DNA from: Primula veris
Lineage: Eukaryota; Streptophyta; Magnoliopsida; Ericales; Primulaceae
Length of the DNA stretch: 64,000 bases
Direction: 5' to 3'
NCBI GenBank assembly: GCA_963682055.1
Contig: OY821751.1
Span: forward strand, 7,068,001 to 7,132,000
Position numbers and translations under genes: made by a program. Of the stretch, positions 1 through 11,337 are shown piece after piece (position 1 is the stretch's first letter; every line of letters starts with the position of its first letter). The notes below the pieces were generated by a model. The model did no database searches. It had not been told where the DNA came from and saw nothing but the letters and a program-made list of their open reading frames with translations.

Positions 1-57
1 ATAAATAAAAATATTACACAAAAAACGAGAAGTTGATGCGAAAAAAAAAACAAAAAA
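1..57 (-). other. Partial spacer at left edge
   Basis: This is the 3' flank of the first gene: T6-G-T10 terminator run, the CGCATCAACTTCTCG insert and the start of the AT-rich spacer half. The rest of the spacer lies outside the window. Confidence 0.9.
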
Positions 58-175
58 GGGTGCAACACGAGGACTTCCCAAGGGGTCACCCATCCTAGTA
101 CTACTCTCGCCCAAGCACACTTAACTGCGGAGTTCTGATGGGATCCGGTGCATTAGTGCTGGTATGATCGCACCC
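58..175 (-). rRNA. 5S rRNA gene, unit 1 (Lg)
   Basis: Full 118-bp gene. Change: p95 C>T in the C box. Its upstream side has the GCGC promoter haplotype. Confidence 0.96.
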
Positions 176-378
176 GGAAGGTTGCGCATCTTCAATTCGT
201 TTAAACCTCCCCGCCGTCCCGTTCGCTTCCCAAGAACCGACCGGTTTAGTTTCTGTCTTTAACAAAATTTATATTAATTATTCAAAATAATTGGAAAGGA
301 TAACGTAATAAGATTAAATAACAAACGGCATGGAAAAAATATATAAATAAAAATATTACACAAAAAAAAAACAAAAAA

Positions 379-496
379 GGGTGCAACACGAGGACTTCCC
401 AGGGGGTCACCCATCCTAGTACTACTATCGCCCAAGCACACTTAACTGCGGAGTTCTGATGGGATCCGGTGCATTAGTGCTGGTATGATCGCACCC
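379..496 (-). rRNA. 5S rRNA gene, unit 2 (S)
   Basis: Full length. Change: p70 G>T inside the intermediate element. Confidence 0.96.
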
Positions 497-720
497 GGAA
501 GGTTGTGCATCTTCAATTCGTTTAAACCTCCCCGCCGTCCCGTTCGCTTCCCAAGAACCGACCGGTTTAGTTTCTCTCTTTACAAAAATTTATATTAATT
601 ATTCAAAATAATTGGAAAGGATAACGTAATAAGATTAAATAACAAACGGCATGGAAAAAATATATAAATAAAAATATTACACAAAAAACGCGAAGTTGAT
701 GCCAAAAAAAAAACAAAAGA

Positions 721-838
721 GGGTGCAACACAAGGACTTCCCAGGGGGTCACCCATCCTAGTACTACTCTCGCCCAAGCACACTTAACTGCGGAGTTCTG
801 ATGGAATCCGGTGCAATAGTGCTGGTATGATCGCACCC
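721..838 (-). rRNA. 5S rRNA gene, unit 3 (Lc)
   Basis: Full length. Changes: p107 C>T, p34 C>T, p23 A>T; the BamHI-type GGATCC is lost. Confidence 0.95.
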
Positions 839-1041
839 GGAAGGTTGTGCATCTTCAATTCGTTTAAACCTCCCCGCCGTCCCGTTCGCTTTCCAAGAAC
901 CGACCGGTTTAGTTTCTCTCTTTACAAAAATTTATATTAATTATTCAAAATAATTGGAAAGGATAACGTAATAAGATTAAATAACAAACGACATGGAAAA
1001 AATATATAAATAAAAATATTACACAAAAAAAAAACAAAAAA

Positions 1042-1159
1042 AGGTGCAACACGAGGACTTCCCAGGGGGTCACCCATCCTAGTACTACTCTCGCCCAAGC
1101 ACACTTAACTGCGGAGTTCTAATGGGATCCGGTGCATTAGTGCTGGTATGATCGCACCC
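1042..1159 (-). rRNA. 5S rRNA gene, unit 4 (S)
   Basis: Full length. Changes: p118 C>T, p39 C>T. GCGC promoter haplotype. Confidence 0.95.
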
Positions 1160-1362
1160 GGAAGGTTGCGCATCTTCAATTCGTTTAAACCTCCCCGCCG
1201 TCCCGTTCGCTTCCCAAGAACCGACCGGTTTAGTTTCTGTCTTTAACAAAATTTATATTAATTATTCAAAATAATTGGAAAGGATAACGTAATAATATTA
1301 AATAACAAACGGCATGGAAAAAATATATAAATAAAAATATTACACACAAAAAAAACAAAATA

Positions 1363-1480
1363 GGGTGCAACACGAGGACTTGCCAGGGGGTCACCCATCC
1401 TAGTACTACTCTCGCCCAAGCACACTTAACTGCGGAGTTCTGATGGGATCCGGTGCATTAGTGCTGGTATGATCGCACCC
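1363..1480 (-). rRNA. 5S rRNA gene, unit 5 (S)
   Basis: Full length. Change: p99 G>C. Upstream variant GAAGATGGTGC on the plus strand. Confidence 0.95.
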
Positions 1481-1704
1481 GGAAGATGGTGCATCTTCAA
1501 TTCGTTTAAACCTCCCCGCCGTCCCGTTCGCTTCCCAAGAACCGACCGGTTTAGTTTTTCTCTTTACAAAAATTTATATTAATTATTCAAAATAATTGGA
1601 AAGGATAACGTAATAAGATTAAATAACAAACGGCATGGAAAAAATATATAAATAAAAATATTACACAAAAAACGAGAAGTTGATGCCAAAAAAAAAACAA
1701 AAGA

Positions 1705-1822
1705 GGATGCAACACGAGGACTTCCCAGGGGGTCACCCATCCTAGTACTACTCTCGCCCAAGCACACTTAACTGCGGAGTTCTGATGGGATCCAGTGCAT
1801 TAGTGCTGGTATGATCGCTCCC
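1705..1822 (-). rRNA. 5S rRNA gene, unit 6 (Lc), helix-I variant
   Basis: Full length. Changes: p4 T>A, p29 C>T, p116 C>T. p4 and p116 both weaken the 5'/3' end helix. Confidence 0.93.
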
Positions 1823-2047
1823 GGAAGGTTGTGCATCTTCAATTCGTTTAAACCTCCCCGCCGTCCCGTTCGCTTCCCTAGAACCGACCGGTTTAGTTTC
1901 TCTGTTTACAAAAATTTACATTAATTATTCAAAATAATTGGAAAGGATAACGTAATAAGATTAAATAACAAACGGCATGGAAAAAATATATAAATAAAAA
2001 TATTACACAAAAAACGAGAAGTTGATGCCAAAAAAAAAAACAAAAGA

Positions 2048-2165
2048 GGATGCAACACGAAGACTTCCCAGGGGGTCACCCATCCTAGTACTACTCTCGC
2101 CCAAGCACACTTAACTGCGGAGTTCTGATGGGATCCAGTGCATTAGTGCTGGTATGATCGCTCCC
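2048..2165 (-). rRNA. 5S rRNA gene, unit 7 (Lc), helix-I variant
   Basis: Full length. Changes: p4 T>A, p29 C>T, p105 C>T, p116 C>T. Confidence 0.93.
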
Positions 2166-2389
2166 GGAAGGTTGTGCATTTTCAATTCATTTAAACCTCC
2201 CCGCCGTCCCGTTCGCTTCCCAAGAACCGACCGGTTTAGTTTCTCTGTTTACAAAAATTTATATTAATTATTCAAAATAATTGGAAAGGATAAAGTAATA
2301 AGATTAAATAACAAACGGCATGGAAAAAATATGTAAATAAAAATATTACACAAAAAACGAGAAGTTGATGCGAAAAAAAAAACAAAAAA

Positions 2390-2507
2390 GGGTGCAACAC
2401 GAGGACTTCCCAGGGGGTCACCCATCCTAGTACTACTCTCGCCCAAGCACACTTAACTGCGGAGTTCTGATGGGATCCAGTGCATTAGTGCTGGTATGAT
2501 CGCTCCC
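2390..2507 (-). rRNA. 5S rRNA gene, unit 8 (Lg)
   Basis: Full length. Changes: p4 T>A, p29 C>T, but consensus p116, so it looks like a hybrid of the Lc helix-I variant (5' part) and an Lg unit (3' part). Confidence 0.94.
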
Positions 2508-2731
2508 GGAAGGTTGTGCATTTTCAATTCATTTAAACCTCCCCGCCGTCCCGTTCGCTTCCCAAGAACCGACCGGTTTAGTTTCTCTGTTTACAAAAAT
2601 TTATATTAATTATTCAAAATAATTGGAAAGGATAAAGTAATAAGATTAAATAACAAACGGCATGGAAAAAATATGTAAATAAAAATATTACACAAAAAAC
2701 GAGAAGTTGATGCGAAAAAAAAAACAAAAAA

Positions 2732-2849
2732 GGGTGCAACACGAGGACTTCCCAGGGGGTCACCCATCCTAGTACTACTCTCGCCCAAGCACACTTAACT
2801 GCGGAGTTCTGATGGGATCCGGTGCATTAGTGCTGGTATGATCGCACCC
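2732..2849 (-). rRNA. 5S rRNA gene, unit 9 (Lg)
   Basis: Consensus gene. Upstream GAATGTTG variant. Confidence 0.97.
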
Positions 2850-3073
2850 GGAATGTTGTGCATCTTCAATTCGTTTAAACCTCCCCGCCGTCCCGTTCGC
2901 TTCCCAAGAACCGACCGGTTTAGTTTCTCTCTTTACAAAAATTTATATTAATTATTCAAAATTATTGGAAAGGATAACGTAATAAGATTAAATAACAAAC
3001 GGCATGGAAAAAATATATAAATAAAAATATTACACAAAAAACGCGAAGTTGATGCCAAAAAAAAAACAAAAGA

Positions 3074-3191
3074 GGGTGCAACACGAGGACTTCCCAGGGG
3101 GTCACCCATCCTAGTACTACTCTCGCCCAAGCACACTTACCTGTGGAGTTCTGATGGGATCCGGTGCATTAGTGCTGGTATGATCGCACCC
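3074..3191 (-). rRNA. 5S rRNA gene, unit 10 (Lc)
   Basis: Full length. Changes: p52 T>G in the A box, p48 G>A. Confidence 0.95.
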
Positions 3192-3394
3192 GGAAGGTTG
3201 TGCATCTTCAATTCGTTTAAACCTCCCCGCCGTCCCGTTCGCTTTCCAAGAACCGACTGGTTTAGTTTCTCTCTTTACAAAAATTTATATTAATTATTCA
3301 AAATAATTGGAAAGGATAACGTAATAAGATTAAATAACAAACGACTTGGAAAAAATATATAAATAAAAATATTACACAAAAAAAAAACAAAAAA

Positions 3395-3512
3395 AGGTGC
3401 AACACGAGGACTTCCCAGGGGGTCACCCATCCTAGTACTACTCTCGCCCAAGCACACTTAACTGCGGAGTTCTGATGGGATCCGGTGCAGTAGTGCTGGT
3501 ATGATCGCACCC
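3395..3512 (-). rRNA. 5S rRNA gene, unit 11 (S)
   Basis: Full length. Changes: p118 C>T, p23 A>C. Confidence 0.95.
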
Positions 3513-3736
3513 GGAAGGTGGTGCATCTTCAATTCGTTTAAACCTCCCCGCCGTCCCGTTCGCTTCCCAAGAACCGACCGGTATAGTTTCTCTCTTTACA
3601 AAAATTTATATTAATTATTCAAAATAATTGGAAAGGATAACGTAATAAGATTAAATAACAAACGGCATGGAAAAAATATATAAATAAAAATATTACACAA
3701 AAAACGAGAAATTGATGCCAAAAAAAAAACAAAAGA

Positions 3737-3854
3737 GGATGCAACACGAGGACTTCCCAGGGGGTCACCCATCCTAGTACTACTCTCGCCCAAGCACACT
3801 TAACTGCGGAGTTCTGATGGGATCCAGTGCATTAGTGCTGGTATGATCGCTCCC
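3737..3854 (-). rRNA. 5S rRNA gene, unit 12 (Lc), helix-I variant
   Basis: Full length. Changes: p4 T>A, p29 C>T, p116 C>T. Confidence 0.94.
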
Positions 3855-4061
3855 GGAAGGTTGTGCATCTTCAATTCGTTTAAACCTTCCCGCCGTCCCG
3901 TTCGCTTCCCAAGAACCGACCGGTTTAGTTTCTCTGTTTACAAAAATTTATATTAATTATTCAAAATAATTGGAAAGGATAACGTAATAAGATTAAATAA
4001 CAAACGGCATGGAAAAAATATATAAATAAAAATATTACACAAAAAACGAGAAGTTGATGCG

Positions 4062-4078
4062 AAAAAAAAAACAAAAAA
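4062..4078 (-). terminator. Pol III terminator, Lg type (representative, unit 13)
   Basis: Six T follow the gene at once, then G and ten T. Length of the second run varies from 10 to 11 between units and causes the 342/343-bp unit difference. Confidence 0.85.
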
Positions 4079-4196
4079 GGGTGCAACACGAGGACTTCCC
4101 AGGGGGTCACCCATCCTAGTACTACTCTCGCCCAAGCACACTTAACTGCGGAGTTCTGATGGGATCCGGTGCATTAGTGCTGGTATGATCGCACCC
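4079..4196 (-). rRNA. 5S rRNA gene, unit 13 (Lg)
   Basis: Consensus gene. Confidence 0.97.
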
Positions 4197-4420
4197 GGAA
4201 TGTTGTGCATCTTCAATTCGTTTAAACCTCCCCGCCGTCCCGTTCGCTTCCCAAGAACCGACCGGTTTAGTTTCTCTCTTTACAAAAATTTATATTAATT
4301 ATTCAAAATAATTGGAAAGGATAACGTAATAAGATTAAATAACAAACGGCATGGAAAAAATATATAAATAAAAATATTACACAAAAAACGAGAAGTTGAT
4401 GCGAAAAAAAAAACAAAAAA

Positions 4421-4538
4421 GGGTGCAACACGAGGACTTCCCAGGGGGTCACCCATCCTAGTACTACTCTCGCCCAAGCACACTTAACTGCGGAGTTCTG
4501 ATGGGATCCGGTGCATTAGTGCTGGTATGATCGCACCC
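4421..4538 (-). rRNA. 5S rRNA gene, unit 14 (Lg)
   Basis: Consensus gene; -3 T>C upstream. Confidence 0.97.
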
Positions 4539-4763
4539 GGGAGGTTGTGCATCTTCAATTCGTTTAAACCTCCCCACCGTCCCGTTCGCTTCCCAAGAAC
4601 CGACCGGTTTAGTTTCTCTCTTTACAAAAATTTATATTAATTATTCAAAATAATTGGAAAGGATAACGTAATAAGATTAAATAACAAACGGCATGGAAAA
4701 AATATATAAATAAAAATATTACACAAAAAACGAGAAGTTGATGCCAAAAAAAAAAACAAAAGA

Positions 4764-4881
4764 GGATGCAACACGAGGACTTCCCAGGGGGTCACCCATC
4801 CTAGTACTACTCTCGCCCAAGCACACTTAACTGCGGAGTTCTGATGGGATCCAGTGCATTAGTGCTGGTATGATCGCTCCC
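4764..4881 (-). rRNA. 5S rRNA gene, unit 15 (Lc), helix-I variant
   Basis: Full length. Changes: p4 T>A, p29 C>T, p116 C>T. Confidence 0.94.
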
Positions 4882-5105
4882 GGAAGGTTGTGCATCTTCA
4901 ATTCATTTAAACCTCCCCGCCGTCCCGTTCGCTTCCCAAGAACCGACCGGTTTAGTTTCTCTGTTTACAAAAATTTATATTAATTATTCAAAATAATTGG
5001 AAAGGATAAAGTAATAAGATTAAATAACAAACGGCATGGAAAAAATATGTAAATAAAAATATTACACAAAAAACGAGAAGTTGATGCGAAAAAAAAAACA
5101 AAAAA

Positions 5106-5223
5106 GGGTGCAACACGAGGACTTCCCAGGGGGTCACCCATCCTAGTACTACTCTCGCCCAAGCACACTTAACTGCGGAGTTCTGATGGGATCCGGTGCA
5201 TTAGTGCTGGTATGATCGCACCC
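5106..5223 (-). rRNA. 5S rRNA gene, unit 16 (Lg)
   Basis: Consensus gene; counterpart of unit 9. Confidence 0.97.
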
Positions 5224-5447
5224 GGAATGTTGTGCATCTTCAATTCGTTTAAACCTCCCCGCCGTCCCGTTCGCTTCCCAAGAACCGACCGGTTTAGTTT
5301 CTCTCTTTACAAAAATTTATATTAATTATTCAAAATTATTGGAAAGGATAACGTAATAAGATTAAATAACAAACGGCATGGAAAAAATATATAAATAAAA
5401 ATATTACACAAAAAACGCGAAGTTGATGCCAAAAAAAAAACAAAAGA

Positions 5448-5565
5448 GGGTGCAACACGAGGACTTCCCAGGGGGTCACCCATCCTAGTACTACTCTCGC
5501 CCAAGCACACTTAACTGCGGAGTTCTGATGGGATCCGGTGCATTAGTGCTGGTATGATCGCACCC
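5448..5565 (-). rRNA. 5S rRNA gene, unit 17 (Lc)
   Basis: Consensus gene; counterpart of unit 10 without its p52/p48 changes. Confidence 0.97.
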
Positions 5566-5768
5566 GGAAGGTTGTGCATCTTCAATTCGTTTAAACCTCC
5601 CCGCCGTCCCGTTCGCTTTCCAAGAACCGACCGGTTTAGTTTCTCTCTTTACAAAAATTTATATTAATTATTCAAAATAATTGGAAAGGATAACGTAATA
5701 AGATTAAATAACAAACGACTTGGAAAAAATATATAAATAAAAATATTACACAAAAAAAAAACAAAAAA

Positions 5769-5886
5769 AGGTGCAACACGAGGACTTCCCAGGGGGTCAC
5801 CCATCCTAGTACTACTCTCGCCCAAGCACACTTAACTGCGGAGTTCTGATGGGATCCGGTGCATTAGTGCTGGTATGATCGCACCC
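5769..5886 (-). rRNA. 5S rRNA gene, unit 18 (S)
   Basis: Full length. Change: p118 C>T. Confidence 0.96.
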
Positions 5887-6110
5887 GGAAGGTGGTGCAT
5901 CTTCAATTCGTTTAAACCTCCCCGCCGTCCCGTTCGCTTCCCAAGAACCGACCGGTATAGTTTCTCTCTTTACAAAAATTTATATTAATTATTCAAAATA
6001 ATTGGAAAGGATAACGTAATAAGATTAAATAACAAACGGCATGGAAAAAATATATAAATAAAAATATTACACAAAAAACGAGAAATTGATGCCAAAAAAA
6101 AAACAAAAGA

Positions 6111-6228
6111 GGATGCAACACGAGGACTTCCCAGGGGGTCACCCATCCTAGTACTACTCTCGCCCAAGCACACTTAACTGCGGAGTTCTGATGGGATCCA
6201 GTGCATTAGTGCTGGTATGATCGCTCCC
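6111..6228 (-). rRNA. 5S rRNA gene, unit 19 (Lc), helix-I variant
   Basis: Full length. Changes: p4 T>A, p29 C>T, p116 C>T. Confidence 0.94.
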
Positions 6229-6452
6229 GGAAGGTTGTGCATCTTCAATTCGTTTAAACCTTCCCGCCGTCCCGTTCGCTTCCCAAGAACCGACCGGTTT
6301 AGTTTCTCTGTTTACAAAAATTTATATTAATTATTCAAAATAATTGGAAAGGATAACGTAATAAGATTAAATAACAAACGGCATGGAAAAAATATATAAA
6401 TAAAAATATTACACAAAAAACGAGAAGTTGATGCGAAAAAAAAAACAAAAAA

Positions 6453-6570
6453 GGATGCAACACGAGGACTTCCCAGGGGGTCACCCATCCTAGTACTACT
6501 CTCGCCCAAGCACACTTAACTGCGGAGTTCTGATGGGATCCGGTGCATTAGTGCTGGTATGATCGCACCC
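6453..6570 (-). rRNA. 5S rRNA gene, unit 20 (Lg)
   Basis: Full length. Change: p116 C>T with consensus p4, leaving a G-U pair at that helix position. Confidence 0.96.
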
Positions 6571-6794
6571 GGAATGTTGTGCATCTTCAATTCGTTTAAA
6601 CCTCCCCGCCGTCCCGTTCGCTTCCCAAGAACCGACCGGTTTAGTTTCTCTCTTTACAAAAATTTATATTAATTATTCAAAATAATTGGAAAGGATAACG
6701 TAATAAGATTAAATAACAAACGGTATGGAAAAAATATATAAATAAAAATATTACACAAAAAACGAGAAGTTGATGCGAAAAAAAAAACAAAAAA

Positions 6795-6912
6795 GGGTGC
6801 AACACGAGGACTTCCCAGGGGGTCACCCATCCTAGTACTACTCTCGCCCAAGCACACTTAACTGCGGAGTTCTGATGGGATCCGGTGCATTAGTGCTGGT
6901 ATGATCGCACCC
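6795..6912 (-). rRNA. 5S rRNA gene, unit 21 (Lg)
   Basis: Consensus gene; -3 T>C upstream. Confidence 0.97.
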
Positions 6913-7136
6913 GGGAGGTTGTGCATCTTCAATTCATTTAAACCTCCCCACCGTCCCGTTCGCTTCCCAAGAACCGACCGGTTTAGTTTCTCTCTTTACA
7001 AAAATTTATATTAATTATTCAAAATAATTGGAAAGGATAACGTAATAAGATTAAATAACAAACGGCATGGAAAAAATATATAAATAAAAATATTACACAA
7101 AAAACGAGAAGTTGATAAGAAAAAAAAAACAAAAAA

Positions 7137-7254
7137 GGGTGCAACACGAGGACTTCCCAGGGGGTCACCCATACTAGTACTACTCTCGCCCAAGCACACT
7201 TAACTACGGAGTTCTGATGGGATCCGGTGCATTAGTGCTGGTATGATCGCACCC
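7137..7254 (-). rRNA. 5S rRNA gene, unit 22 (Lg)
   Basis: Full length. Changes: p82 G>T in the C box, p49 C>T. GCGC promoter haplotype. Confidence 0.95.
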
Positions 7255-7458
7255 GGAAGGTTGCGCATCTTCAATTCATTTAAACCTCCCCGCCGTCCCG
7301 TTCGCTTCCCAAGAACCGACCGGTTTAGTTTCTGTCTTTAACAAAATTTATATTAATTATTCAAAATAATTGGAAAGGATAACGTAATAAGATTAAATAA
7401 CAAACGGCATGGAAAAAATATATAAATAAAAATATTACACAAAAAAAAAAACAAAAAA

Positions 7459-7576
7459 GGGTGCAACACGAGGACTTCCCAGGGGGTCACCCATCCTAGT
7501 ACTACTCTCGCCCAAGCACACTTAACTGCGGAGTTCTGATGGGATCCGGTGCATTAGTGCTGGTATGATCGCACCC
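7459..7576 (-). rRNA. 5S rRNA gene, unit 23 (S)
   Basis: Consensus gene; upstream GGTGGTGC variant. Confidence 0.97.
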
Positions 7577-7800
7577 GGAAGGTGGTGCATCTTCAATTCG
7601 TTTAAACCTCCCCGCCGTCCCGTTCGCTTCCCAAGAACCGACCGGTTTAGTTTCTCTTTTTACAAAAATTTATATTAATTATTCAAAATAATAGGAAAGG
7701 ATAACGTAATAAGATTAAATAACAAACGGCATGGAAAAAATATATAAATAAAAATATTACACAAAAAACGAGAAGTTGATGCCAAAAAAAAAACAAAAGA

Positions 7801-7918
7801 GGATGCAACACGAGGACTTCCCAGGGGGTCACCCATCCTAGTACTACTCTCGCCCAAGCACACTTAACTGCGGAGTTCTGATGGGATCCAGTGCATTAGT
7901 GCTGGTATGATCGCTCCC
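7801..7918 (-). rRNA. 5S rRNA gene, unit 24 (Lc), helix-I variant
   Basis: Full length. Changes: p4 T>A, p29 C>T, p116 C>T. Confidence 0.94.
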
Positions 7919-8142
7919 GGAAGGTTGTGCATCTTCAATTCGTTTAAACCTCCCCGCCGTCCCGTTCGCTTCCCAAGAACCGACCGGTTTAGTTTCTCTG
8001 TTTACAAAAATTTATATTAATTATTCAAAATAATTGGAAAGGATAACGTAATAAGATTAAATAACAAACGGCATGGAAAAAATATATAAATAAAAATATT
8101 ACACAAAAAACGAGAAGTTGATGCGAAAAAAAAAACAAAAAA

Positions 8143-8260
8143 GGGTGCAACACGAGGACTTCCCAGGGGGTCACCCATCCTAGTACTACTCTCGCCCAAG
8201 CACACTTAACTGCGGAGTTCTGATGGGATCCGGTGCATTAGTGCTCGTATGATCGCACCC
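8143..8260 (-). rRNA. 5S rRNA gene, unit 25 (Lg)
   Basis: Full length. Change: p15 C>G. Confidence 0.96.
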
Positions 8261-8484
8261 GGAATGTTGTGCATCTTCAATTCGTTTAAACCTCCCCGCC
8301 GTCCCGTTCGCTTCCCAAGAACCGACCGGTTTAGTTTCTCTCTTTACAAAAATTTATATTAATTATTCAAAATAATTGGAAAGGATAACGTAATAAGATT
8401 AAATAACAAACGGCATGGAAAAAATATATAAATAAAAATATTACACAAAAAACGAGAAGTTGATGCGAAAAAAAAAACAAAAAA

Positions 8485-8602
8485 GGGTGCAACACGAGGA
8501 CTTCCCAGGGGGTCACCCATCCTAGTACTACTCTCGCCCAAGCACACTTAACTGCGGAGTTCTGATGGGATCCGGTGCATTAGTGCTGGTATGATCGCAC
8601 CC
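8485..8602 (-). rRNA. 5S rRNA gene, unit 26 (Lg)
   Basis: Consensus gene; -3 T>C upstream. Confidence 0.97.
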
Positions 8603-8826
8603 GGGAGGTTGTGCATCTTCAATTCGTTTAAACCTCCCCACCGTCCCGTTCGCTTCCCAAGAACCGACCGGTTTAGTTTCTCTCTTTACAAAAATTTATA
8701 TTAATTATTCAAAATAATTGGAAAGGATAACGTAATAAGATTAAATAACAAACGGCATGGAAAAAATATATAAATAAAAATATTACACAAAAAATGAGAA
8801 GTTGATGCGAAAAAAAAAACAAAAAA

Positions 8827-8944
8827 GGGTGCAACACGAGGACTTCCCAGGGGGTCACCCATACTAGTACTACTCTCGCCCAAGCACACTTAACTGCGGA
8901 GTTCTGATGGGATCCGGTGCATTAGTGCTGGTATGATCGCACCC
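8827..8944 (-). rRNA. 5S rRNA gene, unit 27 (Lg)
   Basis: Full length. Change: p82 G>T. GCGC promoter haplotype. Confidence 0.96.
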
Positions 8945-9168
8945 GGAAGGTTGCGCATCTTCAATTCATTTAAACCTCCCCGCCGTCCCGTTCGCTTCCC
9001 AAGAACCGACCGGTTTAGTTTCTGTCTTTAACAAAATTTATATTAATTATTCAACATAATTGGAAAGGATAACGTAATAAGATTAAATAACAAACGGCAT
9101 GGAAAAAATATATAAATAAAAATATTACACAAAAAACGAGAAGTTGATGCGAAAAAAAAAACAAAAAA

Positions 9169-9286
9169 GGGTGCAACACGAGGACTTCCCAGGGGGTCAC
9201 CCATCCTAGTACTACTCTCGCCCAAGCACACTTAACTGCGGAGTTTTGATGGGATCCGGTGCATTAGTGCTGGTATGATCGCACCC
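9169..9286 (-). rRNA. 5S rRNA gene, unit 28 (Lg)
   Basis: Full length. Change: p41 G>A; upstream -1 C>T and -3 T>C, so the conserved -1 C is lost. Confidence 0.95.
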
Positions 9287-9510
9287 AGGAGGTTGTGCAT
9301 CTTCAATTCGTTTAAACCTCCCCACCGTCCCGTTCGCTTCCCAAGAACCGACCGGTTTAGTTTCTCTCTTTACAAAAATTTATATTAATTATTCAAAATA
9401 ATTGGAAAGGATAACGTAATAAGATTAAATAACAAACGGCATGGAAAAAATATATAAATAAAAATATTACACAAAAAACGAGAAGTTGATGCGAAAAAAA
9501 AAACAAAAAA

Positions 9511-9628
9511 GGGTGCAACACGAGGACTTCCTAGGGGGTCACCCATCCTAGTACTACTCTCGCCCAAGCACACTTAACTGCGGAGTTCTGATGGGATCCG
9601 GTGCATTAGTGCTGGTATGATCGCACCC
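9511..9628 (-). rRNA. 5S rRNA gene, unit 29 (Lg)
   Basis: Full length. Change: p97 G>A at the C-box edge. Confidence 0.96.
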
Positions 9629-9852
9629 GGAAGGTGGTGCATCTTCAATTCGTTTAAACCTCCCCGCCGTCCCGTTCGCTTCCCAAGAACCGACCGGTTT
9701 AGTTTCTCTTTTTACAAAAAATTATATTAATTATTCAAAATAATAGGAAAGGATAACGTAATAAGATTAAATAACAAACGGCATGGAAAAAATATATAAA
9801 TAAAAATATTACACAAAAAACGAGAAGTTGATGCCAAAAAAAAAACAAAAGA

Positions 9853-9970
9853 GGGTGCAACACGAGGACTTCCCAGGGGGTCACCCATCCTAGTACTACT
9901 CTCGCCCAAGCACAATTAACTGCGGAGTTCTGATGGGATCCAGTGCATTAGTGCTGGTATGATCGCTCCC
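9853..9970 (-). rRNA. 5S rRNA gene, unit 30 (Lc)
   Basis: Full length. Changes: p4 T>A, p29 C>T, p56 G>T (A box); p116 is consensus. Confidence 0.94.
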
Positions 9971-10193
9971 GGAAGGTTGTGCATCTTCAATTCGTTTAAA
10001 CCTCCCCGCCGTCCCGTTCGCTTCCCACGAACGACCGGTTTAGTTTCTCTGTTTACAAAAATTTATATTAATTATTCAAAATAATTGGAAATGATAACGT
10101 AATAAGATTAAATAACAAACGGCATGGAAAAAATATATAAATAAAAATATTACACAAAAAATAAGAAGTTGATGCCAAAAAAAAAACAAAAAA

Positions 10194-10311
10194 GGGTGCA
10201 ACACGAGAACTTCCCAGGGGGTCACCCATCCTAGTACTACTCTCGCCCAAGCACACTTAACTGCGGAGTTCTGATGGGATCCGGTGCATTAGTGCTGGTA
10301 TGATCGCACCC
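10194..10311 (-). rRNA. 5S rRNA gene, unit 31 (Lc-like)
   Basis: Full length. Change: p104 C>T. The unit is 341 bp because the spacer before it lost one C (GAACGACC). Confidence 0.96.
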
Positions 10312-10535
10312 GGAATGTTGTGCATCTTCAATTCGTTTAAACCTCCCCGCCGTCCCGTTCGCTTCCCAAGAACCGACCGGTTTAGTTTCTCTCTTTACAA
10401 AAATTTATATTAATTATTCAAAATAATTGGAAAGGATAACGTAATAAGATTAAATAACAAACGGCATGGAAAAAATATATAAATAAAAATATTACACAAA
10501 AAACGAGAAGTTGATGCGAAAAAAAAAACAAAAAA

Positions 10536-10653
10536 GGGTGCAACACGAGGACTTCCCAGGGGGTCACCCATCCTAGTACTACTCTCGCACAAGCACACTT
10601 AACTGCGGAGTTCTGATGGGATCTGGTGCATTAATGCTGGTATGATCGCACCC
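10536..10653 (-). rRNA. 5S rRNA gene, unit 32 (Lg)
   Basis: Full length. Changes: p65 G>T, p30 G>A, p20 C>T. Confidence 0.95.
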
Positions 10654-10877
10654 GGAAGGTTGTGCATCTTCAATTCGTTTAAACCTCCCCGCCGTCCCGT
10701 TCGCTTCCCAAGAACCGACCGGTTTAGTTTCTCTCTTTACAAAAATTTATATTAATTATTCAAAATAATTGGAAAGGATAACGTAATAAGATTAAATAAC
10801 AAACGGCATGGAAAAAATATATAAATAAAAATATTACACAAAAAACGAGAAGTTGATGCGAAAAAAAAAACAAAAAA

Positions 10878-10995
10878 GGGTGCAACACGAGGACTTCCCA
10901 GGGGGTCACCCATCCTAGTACTACTCTCGCACAAGCACACTTAACTGCGGAGTTCTGATGGGATCCGGTGCATTAATGCTGGTATGATCGCACCC
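10878..10995 (-). rRNA. 5S rRNA gene, unit 33 (Lg)
   Basis: Full length. Changes: p65 G>T, p20 C>T; near-duplicate of unit 32. Confidence 0.95.
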
Positions 10996-11219
10996 GGAAG
11001 GTTGTGCATCTTCAATTCGTTTAAACCTCCCCGCCGTCCCGTTCGCTTCCTAAGAACCGACCGGTTTAGTTTCTCTCTTTACAAAAATTTATATTAATTA
11101 TTCAAAATAATTGGAAAGGATAACGTAATAAGATTAAATAACAAACGGCATGGAAAAAATATATAAATAAAAATATTACACAAAAAACGAGAAGTTGATG
11201 CCAAAAAAAAAACAAAAGA

Positions 11220-11337
11220 GGGTGCAACACGAGGACTTCCCAGGGGGTCACCCATCCTAGTACTACTCTCGCCCAAGAACACTTAACTGCGGAGTTCTGA
11301 TGGGATCCGGTGCATTAGTGCTGGTATGATCGCACCC
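11220..11337 (-). rRNA. 5S rRNA gene, unit 34 (Lc)
   Basis: Full length. Change: p60 G>T in the A box. Confidence 0.96.

Larger units (their letters stand above)
2390..4763 (-). repeat. 2.37-kb heptamer, copy 1 (units 8-14)
   Basis: Seven units recur in the same order in the next block. Shared markers include the AAATTATTGG spacer after units 8 and 15, the S unit with p118 T and a GTATAG upstream variant, and GAGAAATTG before units 12 and 19. Units 8 and 15 differ, so the left boundary is approximate. Confidence 0.8.
4764..7136 (-). repeat. 2.37-kb heptamer, copy 2 (units 15-21)
   Basis: Second copy of the preceding seven-unit block at an offset of 2374 bp. Confidence 0.8.
5769..10877 (-). 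repeat. Large diverged duplication, copy 1 (units 18-32)
   Basis: The unit order is mirrored in 11562-16211 with indels: GTATAG upstream variant, ACCTTCCCGCC spacer, GAATGTTG spacer, p82 T units, p15 G unit, the 341-bp unit with a one-base spacer loss, and the p65/p20 unit. Boundaries are approximate. Confidence 0.7.

Noticed and set aside
595..783. Recurring 60-87 codon minus-strand open frames, one per unit, starting with GTG-type codons inside the gene
   Set aside because: They begin within the 5S A box, run through the 3' half of the rRNA gene, the T-run terminator and the spacer, and recur only because the DNA is repeated. Their peptides are translations of rRNA and AT-rich spacer, and Pol III would stop before them.
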